Assembly: GCA_018398765.1 (NCBI GenBank) | Contig: JAHBMJ010001058.1 | Coordinates: forward strand, 7,501-36,332 | DNA: 28,832 nucleotides | Direction: 5' to 3' | Origin: Chromera velia | Lineage: Eukaryota; Sar; Chromeraceae | Part shown: positions 1 through 10,203 of the stretch, in pieces | Layout: every line of letters starts with the position of its first letter | Position numbering within the stretch: the first letter of the stretch is position 1 | Made by a program: the position numbers and the translations under genes | Notes under the pieces: model-generated | Database searches by the model: none | What the model was told of the DNA's origin: nothing | The model's input: the letters and a program-made list of their open reading frames with translations, nothing else

Positions 1-1295
1 ACAAATCCCCTGAACGACCGAAAGTTGTGGTGTTCCACGTCAATGCCAATCACGCCCCCCCCCCTTTCGGTCTCTCGCAACTCCTCTAGCATGTCCTCCA
101 GGGTTTTCGGGTCGTCCACAAACACCAGAGGGGTATCCTTCAACTGCATTCAGGGATTCAAGTAGGACAGCAAGAGAAGCACAGCAGATGGCCGACGGGA
201 AGATTGTCTAAAGGACGTGCGAGGCCACACGATCTAGAATCAAGGGACACGAAAAGGTGAGATCAATCAGGGAGGCAGATGCACCTCTTACACAGGAAAC
301 GGCGTAGACGGAGGCATAGACGGAGGGACCGCAAACACCTCCGAAAAAAAAGCACCTCAAAGAAACACTGAGACATGGACTTTAACTCAGTCTGAGAGAC
401 AGAGAGTGGAAGGGAGGAAGAGAAATGAAGTGAGAAAGTAAAAAGGTGGGAAAGCACCCACAAAAGACAGAACGAGCGACAGAAAAGCAAAACAGGTGCC
501 AAACAGATAAATGGAACAAACGAAGAGGCCAGTCAGATGACTCAGTCCACCCACCTCCTTCCGTCTATGTGGAGGCAGGACTCTGAAGAGGGATCCCTTC
601 GCTTGGAGGTTTGGGTCCTTCTGCCAGTCGAGCGACCGAATCTCAAAGTCGTATGGATGGCCTAGAAGGGGACCTTCAGAGCCCGGCCCTTCCCGTCTCC
701 TCACCCCGTCTCCCCCTCCCCACCTCGCGTTGATGGCAGTCGCCATGTCCGGTTCCAGTGCTGCTTTCATGTGGTGTTTTATGGTAAGTCTCGGGACAAA
801 TCTTTTGGAGAAGTTGTCTGTCAAGTGCTTCCACCTCTCTTGCGGTTTCATCATCATGCCTCCCTGGAAAAAGGATCGGGAAGAGGAGGAAGCGGATGCG
901 GAGGCAGAAGAAGCATTGAAGGGGGCAGGAGCCGAGGCAACACATGTGGACCTGCCCCCCTCATGTGCTTCCTCAGGGACACCATGTGCCTCCCGATCCA
1001 AAAGCGTGTCATCTATTCTATCACACATGGTGTCAATGAAGGCCGTCAAGTTTTCAAACGGATCTTCAGCCATGCCCCCCGTCTCCTTCTGGTTGTGGTT
1101 CGAGAAAGAGGCAGTCTGCACGGTTTTATTGAAGACACCGACTGCCATTTTTCGCGCATTCTTGAACTCTGCATCGAGGCCCAAGGAGCTACACCGTGCG
1201 TGCTCAGTCTCCTTTGGCAACTGCACAGACAGGGCAATCGCTCTGGACAGTTTCTTCTGAACCGCGTCGGTGTCGAGATCTTTGAGAGACGACAT
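1..1295 (-). CDS. RRP6: RRP6/EXOSC10-like nuclear exosome 3'-5' exoribonuclease, 5' part (two exons, runs off the left edge)
   Basis: Exon 1 is 1295-555 and exon 2 is 143-1, continuing beyond the window. The 411-bp intron (554-144) has donor AG|GTGGGT and acceptor TGCAG, and both exons join in phase 0. The ATG at 1295 is the first in frame after a TGA at 1343-1341. Exon 1 holds a PMC2NT-like N-terminal region (about residues 15-115) and ends in the HPYDFEI and SLFR motifs that precede the catalytic domain in EXOSC10. Exon 2 opens with TPLVFVDDP and reaches IGIDVEHHNFRSF. This is DEDD exonuclease motif I, whose Asp and Glu bind metal, and the EHH.(F/Y)RSF string is typical of RRP6. The family trims rRNA, snoRNA and other nuclear RNAs as an exosome subunit. 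A run of 10 G in exon 2 encodes Arg-Gly-Gly-Gly just before the motif. An Ala/Ser-rich linker (about residues 125-150) is a lineage feature. The remaining DEDD motifs and the HRDC domain lie outside. Confidence 0.88.
144..554 (-). other. Intron 1 of the RRP6-like gene
   Basis: The donor GTGGGT lies at 554 (minus strand) and the acceptor TGCAG ends at 144. Removing it joins the N-terminal region to the exonuclease domain without a frame change. A second acceptor-like site (CTGTCTCTCAG near 390) could define an extra or alternative exon, but that exon would encode a Cys/Arg/Leu-rich stretch with no counterpart in the family. I therefore treat the whole interval as intron. Confidence 0.7.
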
Positions 1296-2426
1296 TTCAG
1301 TTTGCAGGCGCAATCGAGGAGGGAAAATTTGAAGAAGGCGTCAAGCAACGATGATCAAAGGAGTACATTGCAGTCCTTTCCTTCCTAAATGATGCGGTTC
1401 TCTTGCCCCTATAGTTGCAGGATGTTCCATTGCGCATCCAAAGATGTTGAGCTAGAGCCAACACATGAGTCGACCAACTTCATCTGACGCAAGCAAGCTT
1501 GCGAACGGCCCCGGAAAGCAAGAAAAATGAGAGCTGCACGATTGACGCACGCCGGCCGGCCAGTCGACCGCGCGGGCGGTCGCGCCGACCTGCCCCCCCG
1601 AGGGAAAAAAGCCCGGTACAAGCGCAGATCTGAAACCCATCTGACGCACGTGGCGCAAATTCAGCTTTGCGGGGCCGGTACCCCCCTGACACTATATAAG
1701 CTACGCTTGATCGAAGGCTGCTGAAGATGGTTTTATATATAGTCTTGATCGAAGGCGGCCGGAAGCTACCGAAGAAAATCGTGTACGTCTTGATTGAAGC
1801 AAAGACCATGCCGGCGGCGCAAAAAATGAATGCACGCATCATGCAGACCTATTAGGTATTAAGGGGGGATATGGGAGCATCCGCCCGTCCGAGTAGTACC
1901 TCCACCCCATATGCATGCATCACGCAATCGCTCAGCATTACCCGCCGCATATCACGTGTCTGGTCATTCATACGGTCTGTCGGCCCACACCCTAGAGTGG
2001 TCCTGAACAAAAAACCTCTGGCATACAGTACCAGTTAATAAGAAAAAAACAGGCCAAGGCGGGAAAACCGACTCGTGCCAGGAGGAGAGAACTTCTACCA
2101 AGCACGTTGCATCTCAACCGAAAGGAAGAAATGAATCTACCTAGCTTGCAGTGCCTTACACTAACCCCCTCCAGCTCTAAAAGACTATGAGGAAATACAA
2201 CACCAGACAGCTATTCGAGACTCTTTCTCCACCGCTAGATGTCACACTCGGAACTCCGTCTCCGCCACTAAGTTACGCTCCAACCCCTCTCAGCAGTGCA
2301 AGCCAATCGAGGCCAATGCAGTGGACCTCCTAGCCCTTAAGGCGGCATGGGCTCAGAGCCTTCAGATGCTAAAGTCCCCTTCAACACCCCCCATACTCTC
2401 GACCTCCCTCTCTTCTCTGCCCACCA
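1296..2426. other. Intergenic DNA between RRP6-like gene and first C48 remnant
   Basis: No convincing gene. It holds the putative 5' flank of the RRP6-like gene, the CTTGATCGAAGGC repeats, and anonymous sequence. Short open frames here are GC-rich, lack family signatures and mostly begin at non-ATG codons. Confidence 0.5.
1670..1800. repeat. CTTGATCGAAGGC repeat with a TACCCCCCTGACACTA block
   Basis: CTTGATCGAAGGC occurs at about 1706 and 1744 and in degenerate form at about 1782, spaced about 38 bp apart. Just before it lies TACCCCCCTGACACTA. Both elements recur near 9319-9402, where the TGACACTA block is in inverted orientation. This points to a dispersed repeat family rather than a gene. 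Confidence 0.55.
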
Positions 2427-2870
2427 TTATGATTCTTCAGACACATACATTACGACATTCCGGAGAGCAACCTGAATACGCGCTATCAAAGCCTGGTCGA
2501 CTTCCTGAAAGTCCATCCCTGTAATCATCGTAATCAGCCACCCCAAGACATGAGGGCCACAATCGTAGCCATTTCGCTGATACAGTATGGTCAATGCATA
2601 CTCCTGCATGGGTACGTCATCATCTCCTCCTATTAGATCATTGCCACACGCTGTTGCTTTGAAAAAGGGGTGCAGGAGCCCTGGGAGGGAGATTTGGGTC
2701 GGCGGGAGGGAGTCCAATGTGTAGACAGTAAGCGTTAACAAAGTCCCATTCTCCCTCACAGCTCCCTTCTCGCCCTTTTTAACGTACCCAGCCAACCAAT
2801 GCGTCTCCGAATGGTTAAAGACATAAAAAAGATCCTTCTCCCCATATGGCTTGAACTCAAGAGGGCCGCA
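2427..2870 (-). pseudogene. Ulp1/SENP-like C48 cysteine protease domain, 5'-truncated remnant
   Basis: The frame is open from 2870, just after a TAG at 2873-2871, down to a stop at 2427. The catalytic signature of the C48 (Ulp1/SENP) family is complete. It has a His-Trp pair in SETHWLAGYV, an Asp about 30 residues later in TVYTLDSLP, and a Gln plus Cys in LYQRNGYDCGPHV. These supply the catalytic His, Asp and Cys and the oxyanion Gln. Enzymes of this family remove SUMO or related modifiers, and they are often carried by DNA transposons. The part of the domain that normally precedes His is missing. The frame is closed upstream by the TAG, and an inverted-repeat element begins about 170 bp beyond. 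An intron ending at that TAG is possible, but no pyrimidine tract supports it. It is most likely a transposon-derived fragment. Confidence 0.72.
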
Positions 2871-3042
2871 CTATGGGTATATCTAAGCTTCACCCCCTAA
2901 CTTTTCCTACATCCTTTTACACTATATATTATATCCCAAGTTATAAGGTTAAAACTAGCAGATGAAGCACATTCTGGAGTGTTATGTTGGGCTATTCTCA
3001 AGCTGTAGTTCAACTTCAGTCTTGAAAAATGTTAGTCTAAAG

Positions 3043-3632
3043 TCGTGTTACCAGGTTCTGTTGGGTTTGTTGCCTGTTGGGCTCTGTTGGGCCTTTCATC
3101 AGCTGCATGATAGGTCATGAAGCCCAACAGTACCCAACAGAGCCCAAGAAGGTCCCCTCCCTTCCCTGTAAGCTTGTCTCACATGCCAGGTCCACATATT
3201 AAAGCATATGAATACAATAAACACCATTCAAGATATTCAGCGCTGCACATTGGTGCAGTATGAGCCTCAAACTCTTCGTAAAACGTTCATAATACATCAA
3301 AGAAAATGGAGACAGACCTGCACACACAATGTAGACAAATGCATACTCCTTGTGCTTAACCTTTCCAACTCATTCATCAAGTCATCCCCCTTCATCGGCA
3401 GTCATTTCGGAGTGATCAATTTCATTCCACAGACGAATCAAACGTTTTATTTCCTTCATCATGATTGTGCGTGTTATGCATGTTGGGAGTGTTTGTTGGG
3501 CTGTTGGGCCGTGTTGGGCTTTCTTATTGGGCGTGTTGTGTGGTGGGCGTGTTGGGCGCCCAACAGCTTCCTGGCAAGGTAAAGCCCAACAATACAACAA
3601 GCCCAACAGCCCAACAAAACCTGGCGACACGA
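3043..3632. mobile_element. MITE-like 590-bp inverted-repeat element rich in TGTTGGGC
   Basis: The two ends are inverted copies, with core CCAGGTTYTGTTGGG at 3051 and its reverse complement ending at 3624. The match extends outward through TCGTGT, giving about 20 of 24 identical positions. TGTTGGGC units repeat several times at each end in both orientations, including a palindrome TGTTGGGCGCCCAACA near 3549-3564. The interior has no recognisable coding sequence. No clean target-site duplication was found, so the element class is unknown. A foldback or MITE-type transposon is the simplest reading. Confidence 0.55.
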
Positions 3633-3888
3633 AGTTTTTCATAAAAATGAATGCATGTTTCTAGCCCAACATAAAAACTAATGTTACTGTCATATTCTCT
3701 ATAATGTATAGTTTTTGGTTTTTTATGAAACTTCTTGCATAACATTCCTAGATTTTTTTCTGTTTTTCTTTAAAGTCAGAGGTCATGATCTATCTATATG
3801 TAGAGTGCGACCCCCTAGGCTTGAACTGCTTTCCCATCCTCCGCAGTTTGTGAACCCACCATAACTGTAAATCCGCCTCTCTTTCTTT

Positions 3889-5541
3889 CTACTTAGTTAC
3901 TGTGTCTACATTCCCACTCCCCGTGCTGCCCCCAGTCGCCTTTCCTCTCTCTCTCACCACTTGCGAGTCTGCTACCTTCCTCGTCCTCTGCATTGCTTCT
4001 ATGTCAATGAGCTTCATCATTTCCGTTGCAACAGAATTGACGAATGACATTGTAAGGGGTGGGGAGCTTTCAAACTCAGCCCCCAGGAAAGCAATCACGC
4101 TCTCAAAAAAGTTTATGGCGCTGTTTGACTCATTCAACCATCTCTCAGGGGCAAGGCGGGCTAAGCCATTGGAATCGATGCTATGGCCCGATTGATATGA
4201 TCCAAGCCATCCCATCAACCCCTCCTCTTGCTCGCTCTCAATCATTTCCTCCTCAATGGCCATCCTAGTGGCCGATTCGGCTAACGACTCCCCCTGCGAC
4301 ACTATCTTGGTCGTACATCCTGCTGAACGGGGGCATAGGAGAGGGCTTTTTGCACCAACCGTCACGCCGAGAGCGGCGGAGCCAGGAAAAGGGTGAGGAA
4401 CAGACAGATCGGGGAGCTTCCCCATAGTGGCCACGGCAGACTCCTTTGTTTCAGCTATTCTCAAAGCCGACAGCACTAAATGCTCCGCTTGGGTCATAGC
4501 AGTGTCACCATCTGTCAAGACAGGTGCCTCTGCGCCATTTGCGTATCCAGAGGAGACAGTGGGGGAGTCATAGACCGGAGCCTGAATATGTTCGGTTGTG
4601 GCTGCAACGGCAGACACTGCACGTTTTTTTGATGGTCCCGCAGTCGCCTCCTGTCCAGAAGGGGGGAGTTTTTCACTGGGAATATCTGCAGACTGGGACC
4701 TACCGCGAGGATGCTTCTGAATTACTGAGGAGGCGGCGTCTGCTTTGGCTTTTGTCCTGCTTCTGGGTGTGCGGCTCCAAGTGGGAGGGGGCGGACAGCT
4801 CGAGGGGCCACGAGTAGAGGAATCTGTTTCAGAGGAAAGCTGACCAAAGACTAAGGGTAGACCCACCAGGGGGTCATGGGCAGGAGCTCTAGTAGCCCTT
4901 GATTTGTCCTCATGAATAGAGCACATGCGGAACTTACTGACAGTGGGTCTGGGAACGGGTTGGAAGCTTCTGTTGAACTGTGGACCAGAATTTAAATACG
5001 CCTGTGGGCCTGGCGGATCAGAGAGGGCTATACAACCATCCTTATGACAGGGTGGGTATATCTTGATCATAGGAGGGTTTGAGTTACTGGGGATCGGGGC
5101 GGGCACAGCGACACCTGCCATTTACAGAGACTGGGGCCTAAGGCTTTCTCTCCCCAGGATAGACAGGCTAATAGACAAGTCCCTCGCACACTCCCTGAGT
5201 ATCCGATTGACCTCTTCTTTTTCATGTAGAGCCGTCAGAAACCTTTCCTTAACGGTATCCAACTCCCGACCCAGCACCCCCCCCGTCCTCCCTAATGTCG
5301 CAATTTCAGCCATCCTACCGGATTGAATTTCACCTCCAAACCCCTCAGTCTCTGTAGATCCTCCGCCAAGTCTCCGGTGCCTCCTACTCTGAGGGGCCTG
5401 CAGTGTGGGGAAGAGGGGCAGGTTACACATCACGTCAGTTTCGGTAGGCCCGAGGCAGAGGGGGAACTGTGGCGCCTTATTCAACCGGGTCTGCACACAG
5501 GGGGAAGGCACGGAGGAAAGAATATCCCTCAACCCGCTTAG
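3889..5541 (-). pseudogene. Long unrecognised reading frame interrupted by one in-frame TAA (139 + 410 codons)
   Basis: The minus frame is open from 5541 to 3889 except for a single TAA at 5124-5122. An ATG follows immediately at 5121, so 5121-3889 alone could be a 410-residue protein. I do not recognise either part. The upstream part ends in a heptad-like, charged stretch (RELDTVKERF...HEKEEVNRIL), probably a short coiled coil. The downstream part is Ser/Pro/Thr-rich with basic patches (RTPRSRTKAK, PSKKRA) that could be nuclear localisation signals. It also has an acidic patch (IEEEMIESEQEE) and a hydrophobic C-terminal third. It lies between two C48 protease remnants on the same strand, so it may be a companion ORF of a transposon. 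A host gene with one stop mutation, or a real start at 5121, are alternatives. Confidence 0.45.
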
Positions 5542-5602
5542 TTAGCAGCAACCCACAATCAGGGCTGAACCGCACATGACCGCACACATTAGCACATCCA
5601 TA

Positions 5603-6051
5603 CACGTAGTCAGCAGGAGGCCCAACTCTAGGGCACTGCACATTCAAACACGCAGTCAGCAGGAGGCCCAACTCTAGGGCACTGCACATTCAAGCACGCA
5701 GTCAGCAGGAGGCCCAACTCTAGGGCACTGCACATTCAAACACGCAGTCAGCAGGAGGCCTAACTCTAGGGCACTGCACATTCAAACACGTAGTCAGCAG
5801 GAGGCCCAACTCTGGGGCACTGCACATTCAAATACGCAGTCAGCAGGAGGCCCAACTCTAGGGCACTGCACATTCAAATATGCAGTCAGCACGAGGCCCA
5901 ACTCTAGGGCACTGTACATTCAAACACGCAGTCAGCAGGAGGCCCAACTCTAGGGCACTGCACATTCAAACACGCAGTCAGTAGGAGGCCCAACTCTAGG
6001 ACACTGCACATTCAAACACGCAGTCAGCAGGAGGCCTAACTCTAGGGCACT
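5603..6051. repeat. 46-bp minisatellite, nine full units plus a partial tenth
   Basis: Units begin with CACGCAGTCAGCAGGAGG and end with GCACTGCACATTCAAA. The first starts at 5603 and the last at 6017, exactly 9 x 46 bp apart, and the array stops after 35 bp of the tenth unit. Units differ only by scattered substitutions and have no unique spacers, so this is not a CRISPR. Because 46 is not a multiple of three, the array does not encode a repeated peptide. It begins 7 bp past the stop codon of the second C48-like frame. Confidence 0.93.
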
Positions 6052-6057
6052 CCTCCC

Positions 6058-7249
6058 TCACTCTCTCCAAAACCCCCCGCTGGAACACACCTGAGATAGG
6101 ACACCTTCTTGCCTTGCTCTCGTAAAACTCCGATACCTGCAGTCCGCTCTCCAACCACACTCATTGGCAGGCCAAGCCATCCAGTCGTGGGCTGTCTTCC
6201 TTGCGTCCGTCTTGGACGTCGCCGGCTGCCCCCTCAAAGTTCTCGAACGTACCACCTCTGAGGCCGCTCCAATCAGGCTATCCAGCCTCTTTCTCAGATC
6301 TTGTGCTATAGGTCCTCTCTCAGGTGGCAACATGGGGGAGGAACCGCTATGGGACTGAAAAAGGCTCTCCAATTTGGACGTTTGGAGTCTGAGGACGATG
6401 ATGAGATAAAAAAGGACATGATCACCACACAGATGCAGTAAATCCTCTCCCAGCTGCTGTGGGACGGTGACTTCCATCACTGTCTCACTCGGAATGCTGT
6501 TCAAAAATCGCAGCCAGCTCCTCAGTTCACACCCCTTCACTTCTTTGAAAAGTTTGGTTGTAAATAGACCGATCCTGCGGAAGACCCTCTTTTTTTCAAG
6601 GTCGACAAGAATAGGAGACAAATGTAAGTCCCTAAGGCAGTCAAAGCTGATCATGCCTACACGTCCTCCCGAAGCTTGTGAGGCAGAGCCTTCACTTTGC
6701 TCCCCATTCTTCACTAGAATACCGAACCAGTGGCCCGTCAAAGGGTGTCAGACGGGAATACACCAGAACTTTGCTCGTAACGCCGTCTCCCCAAGAAACT
6801 CCACACGCCCCCCCAGAGCCGCTGAGAGGAGCTCGCGTCTGCTCTCTACATCTGGGAACGTAGGAGCATCGTTTCCCATAACCGCCTTCAAAACAGAATA
6901 TATTCTGGAGCTAGTCACAAAGACGTTTCGATCGCCGACAGGACCCCGCATGTTCGGGCGCTAGGTTCGGGCGGTCCTTGATCAATGCTGAAAGGGCACT
7001 CGCTTCCATCAATTGGTCACTTATATGGAAATCTCCCCGGAACTCCCCTTCCTCCTTCATGGACGCCCACCCCAGGCGAAGCTCTCGTAGCTCAGACACG
7101 AGCCTGTCTACCAATCCATAACCAGAGTGGCCTACACTGGAACTAGCACTGGAATTCATGATACTGCACATGGCTACCAAGTCGTGAGAGGGGAGAGCTG
7201 GAGGGTCCTGCGAGACTAGCCTGTGAGATGTTGTTTGCTGGTCTCCCAA
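6058..7249 (-). pseudogene. Second Ulp1-like C48 protease gene remnant, with in-frame TGA and a frame change
   Basis: Reading 7249 to 6911, then 6951 to 6751, then 6747 to 6058 gives one decayed gene. The last segment has the C48 signature: His-Trp in TGHWFGILV, Asp in SFDCLRD, Gln in VPQQLGED and Cys in LCGDHVLFY. The segment before the TGA (6750-6748) ends in KFWCIPV, which is what precedes the His-Trp pair in intact family members. The stop therefore falls inside the conserved core and the two pieces were once contiguous. A +1/-1 frame change near 6911-6951 separates the N-terminal part. A further Pro-rich frame (7586-7143) may extend it. The protein would be a SUMO-type deconjugating protease, probably transposon-borne. 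It is only distantly similar to the 2427-2870 copy, so the two are not a recent duplication. Confidence 0.65.
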
Positions 7250-7589
7250 GAGTGGACCGGACGGCTGGCGGGTTAGGGGGGGGGGGCGGTGGTAATATAT
7301 GGGGAATGAGGATCATTGGAGGGGGGAAGCGCCTAGTTGCAGTCTGTAAGGGTCCCGGAGCACATCGGGCCGGCCTAGACTCACCAACAGTCTCAAGCGA
7401 ACTGCCCGTCCCGCCTGATGAGATCACACTGACTGGGATTTCCCCTGGTTCTGTGTTCATCCACTGCCATCCGTATCCATTTCCTCCTGACATCAATCTC
7501 TGTGAATGGTTTTTCTTTTGCAAGTAGACGGGTTGTGGACGTAATAATCGAGTGTACAGTGTACTCAAGCAACAAAGGTAAGACAAAAA

Positions 7590-8300
7590 CGTCTATTCCC
7601 TCGAACTTCCTCAATTCTTCACCAATTTGTTCATTTTTTGACTCGAGCGTTCTCTCTGCTGGAGTGCTCTCTGTTTCTCGTGATCAAAACAGGAGAGGAG
7701 GGATATTTCTCAGTATAATTAACGTGTATGCATGCAGTCAAGGTGCAAAACGCGGCGTCGATGCGGCGTCGCCATGCACAACGTACATGCAGGCCGGCTG
7801 CATGCAGGCTGCACAAAAAAAAAATCAGCGCCTGCATGCTAGCATCACGTAGCGTGAGCGTCAAACCGATATATATATTATGCACCTTAGATAAGTGTAT
7901 GTTGCAGCCTTTTCTTCGCCGATGTTCTTCTGGGCAGTGTCGCCTGTTCACACGGATTCTTGCAGAAGTATGGACAGTCGACTCAGTGAGCTGGAGAGCA
8001 AGGCAGAAAGCGGGCTCAAACAGTGTTGAAGTGTCCAAGTTTACGAAGAGAGGGTAACCATCTCAGACTGATAGACTTAGTATCTGATGTGTTGAATTTG
8101 GAGATCTGGTGTTGGAAATCCGTTACCGCGATGAGTGGGAAGCTTCCAGAAGCTCTCCATCCACCGTCTGAAGAAAACGTGGTGGAGCTGTGGAGAATAA
8201 GATGCTTTTCTTTCTACTCAATGCTCTCCGTTGCCTTTCCTTCCACTCTATGTATGCATGCATGCATGCTCTCCGTTGGTTTTCTTTGCACTCAATGCTC
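7590..8300. other. Non-coding stretch with GCATGC-rich palindromes
   Basis: No gene seen. GCATGC occurs repeatedly (around 7730, 7800, 7835 and 8255). At 8215-8300 there are near-identical direct copies of CAATGCTCT and CTCTCCGTTG on either side of a GCATGCATGCATGC run, just before the tetranucleotide array. Confidence 0.4.
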
Positions 8301-8952
8301 TGATGGATGGATGGATGGATGCATGGATGGATGGATGGATAGATGGATGGATAGATGGATAGATGGATAGATAGATAGATGGATGGATAGATGGAGGGAT
8401 GGAGGGATGGAGGGATGGATGGATGGGTGGGTGGGTGGATGGATGGATGGATCGAATGATGGAACGAGTGAGAGATATTGAGGGATGCATGGATGGAGTA
8501 AGTGAGCGATGGATAGGTGGATAGAGGGATGGAGTGAGGAGGAATGGATGGGTGGATGGATGGAGTGATGGAGTGAGTGAGGGATGGATGGATAGATGGA
8601 GTGAGTGACGGATGGATTGATGCATGGAGTGAAGGACGGACGGACGGATGGATAGATGGATGGATGGATGGATGGAGGAAGGGAGAGAGGGAGGGATGGA
8701 TAAATTGATGGATGGAGTGATGGAGTGAGTGAGGGAGGGATGGATGGAGTAAGTGAGGGAGGGACGGGGAGGGATGGGTAGATGGAGTGAGGGAGTGACT
8801 GAAGGATGGATGGATGGATGGATGGATAGATAGATGGATGGATGGATGGATGGATGGATGCACTAGATGAATGCATAAATTGATGGAGTGATGGAGTGAG
8901 TGAAGGATGGATGGATGGAGTGAGTGAGGGCCGGAGGGATGGAGAGATAGAT
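8301..8952. repeat. Long (GATG)n-type microsatellite, about 650 bp
   Basis: Nearly the whole interval is built from GATG/GGAT tetramers with variants such as GATA, GAGG, GAGT and GACG in local blocks. Open frames across it on the minus strand encode only His-Pro-Ser-Ile repeats and are a by-product of the repeat. Confidence 0.95.
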
Positions 8953-9299
8953 TAAGTAATAGAATGTGGAGGGATGAATGGAAAAAGGCACCTCTCTCCT
9001 CCTCAGTGCGAGCCATTTTTGAAGTCTGAGGCCCCTTGATGAATGTCGTAACATACATGCATTTTCATTAGATGTCCAAATTGAATTTAGTGATCAGTGT
9101 TTTAATAAAAGCAACGCTTTCAATCATTTGAGGGAAAGGGGGTTTCTAGGGGGGTCCGACCTAGTCGGTCGACAAATTACAAACCACCTCTCCGCCCCCC
9201 CTTTGGAAACCAGGTTTCCAATAATCTTTAGTGCGCGGCTCCTAAGAATATAATTGGAATGCGATACATTTTTTACACTAGTAAAAATGCAAGGAGCGC

Positions 9300-9405
9300 C
9301 AAAGATGGTGTTAATCTTGATCGAAGGCAGCCGCCAAAGATGGCAGCATTTTGATCGATTCTAAAAACTTTATAGCTTAGTGTCAGGGGGGTAGGGGCCG
9401 GGTTT
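9300..9405. repeat. Second copy of the CTTGATCGAAGGC / TAGTGTCAGGGGGGTA repeat
   Basis: CTTGATCGAAGGCAGC at about 9319 matches the units near 1706-1744. TAGTGTCAGGGGGGTA at about 9382 is the reverse complement of the block near 1680. The duplicated GCCAAAGATGG (about 9298 and 9332) gives a small local repeat. Confidence 0.5.
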
Positions 9406-9917
9406 TTGGCGAAAGACACTGCATGCATGCGTGGGCTGGGGTATTTCTATTTTATAAGTGCCCCCCATTTCGCTTTCCGGGGCCACAGATTTCGCAAGTG
9501 TGAGAGCTAGTTTGTGTGAGAGCTAGCTTGCGTGAGCTTGCTGGATGTAGCGGCGTGGGGGGGGGGCGCGGGCGGGAGCGACGGTGTGGGAGGCTTAATT
9601 TTGTTTTCTTTTTTTTTTTNGGGGATCGAGGAAATAAATTTTAACATCCATAGTCTAAGCTTTCTTGTCCCCAGCTGTTTCATAAATCAAAATCATCAAG
9701 CCTTTCTCTATAAATCTACTTGTACAATACCGTATGTAATGTACTTTTTTTTTACCAACACATTTTTAATTGTAGCTAGAATTGTAGTTTCCCAACAGTA
9801 TGTAACATACTAGTCGGATCATCATATCTTAGAAGTTAAGCCACAATGATAATGATGGGGCAATAAAGCATTGTCCTAGACTCATGCATTGTATGATGGC
9901 CTATAGACCGATTAATG

Positions 9918-9960
9918 ATTAATAATAATGATGATAATGATGATGATGATGATGATGATG
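9918..9960. repeat. AAT/GAT trinucleotide microsatellite
   Basis: AATAATAATGATGATAATG is followed by about eight uninterrupted GAT repeats. It lies just upstream of one copy of the dispersed repeat with AATCCT-like tail. Confidence 0.85.
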
Positions 9961-10015
9961 GAAGGCCCAACATCCACGTGTGTGCGCTTTTCTTGAGCAT
10001 CGCATAGTGTCGCAC

Positions 10016-10090
10016 ATCGAACGCTCGGCATTGGTATTGAAGCAGAAGGTTAATCCTCGTAACATAAATCCTATCACATCATATCCTAAG
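10016..10090 (+). repeat. Dispersed repeat, copy A (TCGGCATTGG ... TAAATCCTAT)
   Basis: It shares the order CTCGGCATTGG, a GGTTAATCC-type block, then ATAAATCCT-rich sequence with 10940-11008, and with 25566-25658 on the opposite strand. The three copies are divergent. The AATCCT-rich 3' end suggests a SINE- or LINE-like tail, but no tRNA-type promoter boxes could be identified. Confidence 0.45.
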
Positions 10091-10203
10091 GTATTTTAGG
10101 GTTAAATATGAGTTTAAAAGATAATTCAATGTTTTTGTTAGTTGATAGCTTTACTGTACATGCCTTTATATCCTAGGTACATGTGATCTATAAAGTTTCA
10201 TGG

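Larger units (their letters stand above)
8953..9990. other. Anonymous intergenic DNA with repeat fragments
   Basis: No gene seen. It holds GGTCCGACCTAGTCGGTCGAC-like palindromic sequence (near 9154), an inverted copy of the 1670-1800 repeat (9300-9405), an ambiguous base N at 9620 after a T run, and a GAT/AAT microsatellite at about 9918-9960. Confidence 0.45.

Noticed and set aside
263-390. An extra RRP6 exon after the acceptor-like CTGTCTCTCAG
   Set aside because: The encoded Cys/Arg/Leu-rich peptide has no counterpart between the N-terminal and exonuclease parts of the family, and skipping it joins the flanking motifs at normal spacing.
5603-6051. CRISPR array
   Set aside because: Units are contiguous 46-bp copies with no variable spacers, in a eukaryotic-looking context with no cas genes.
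6748-6750. TGA as selenocysteine or a reassigned codon
   Set aside because: The neighbouring residues in the C48 family do not call for Sec, no hairpin of SECIS type was identified, and a nearby frame change points to decay. TGA and TAA also end the good host genes here.
8123-9058. Long minus-strand frames of His-Pro-Ser-Ile repeats
   Set aside because: They only translate the GATG-type microsatellite. Overlapping frames give similar low-complexity peptides, and no flanking coding signal exists.
1403-9402. A single giant transposon bounded by the inverted TGACACTA blocks near 1680 and 9385
   Set aside because: The blocks point so that elements would extend away from the interval rather than enclose it, and the adjoining CTTGATCGAAGGC units do not mirror consistently. 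A dispersed repeat is simpler.
9620-9620. The ambiguous base N
   Set aside because: It follows a run of T and is best explained as an unresolved homopolymer call or assembly join, not biology.
9805-9900. 5S rRNA-like sequence (TTAGAAGTTAAGCC)
   Set aside because: Only the short GAAGYTAAGC-like box matches. The remaining conserved blocks and the pairing of the ends are absent.
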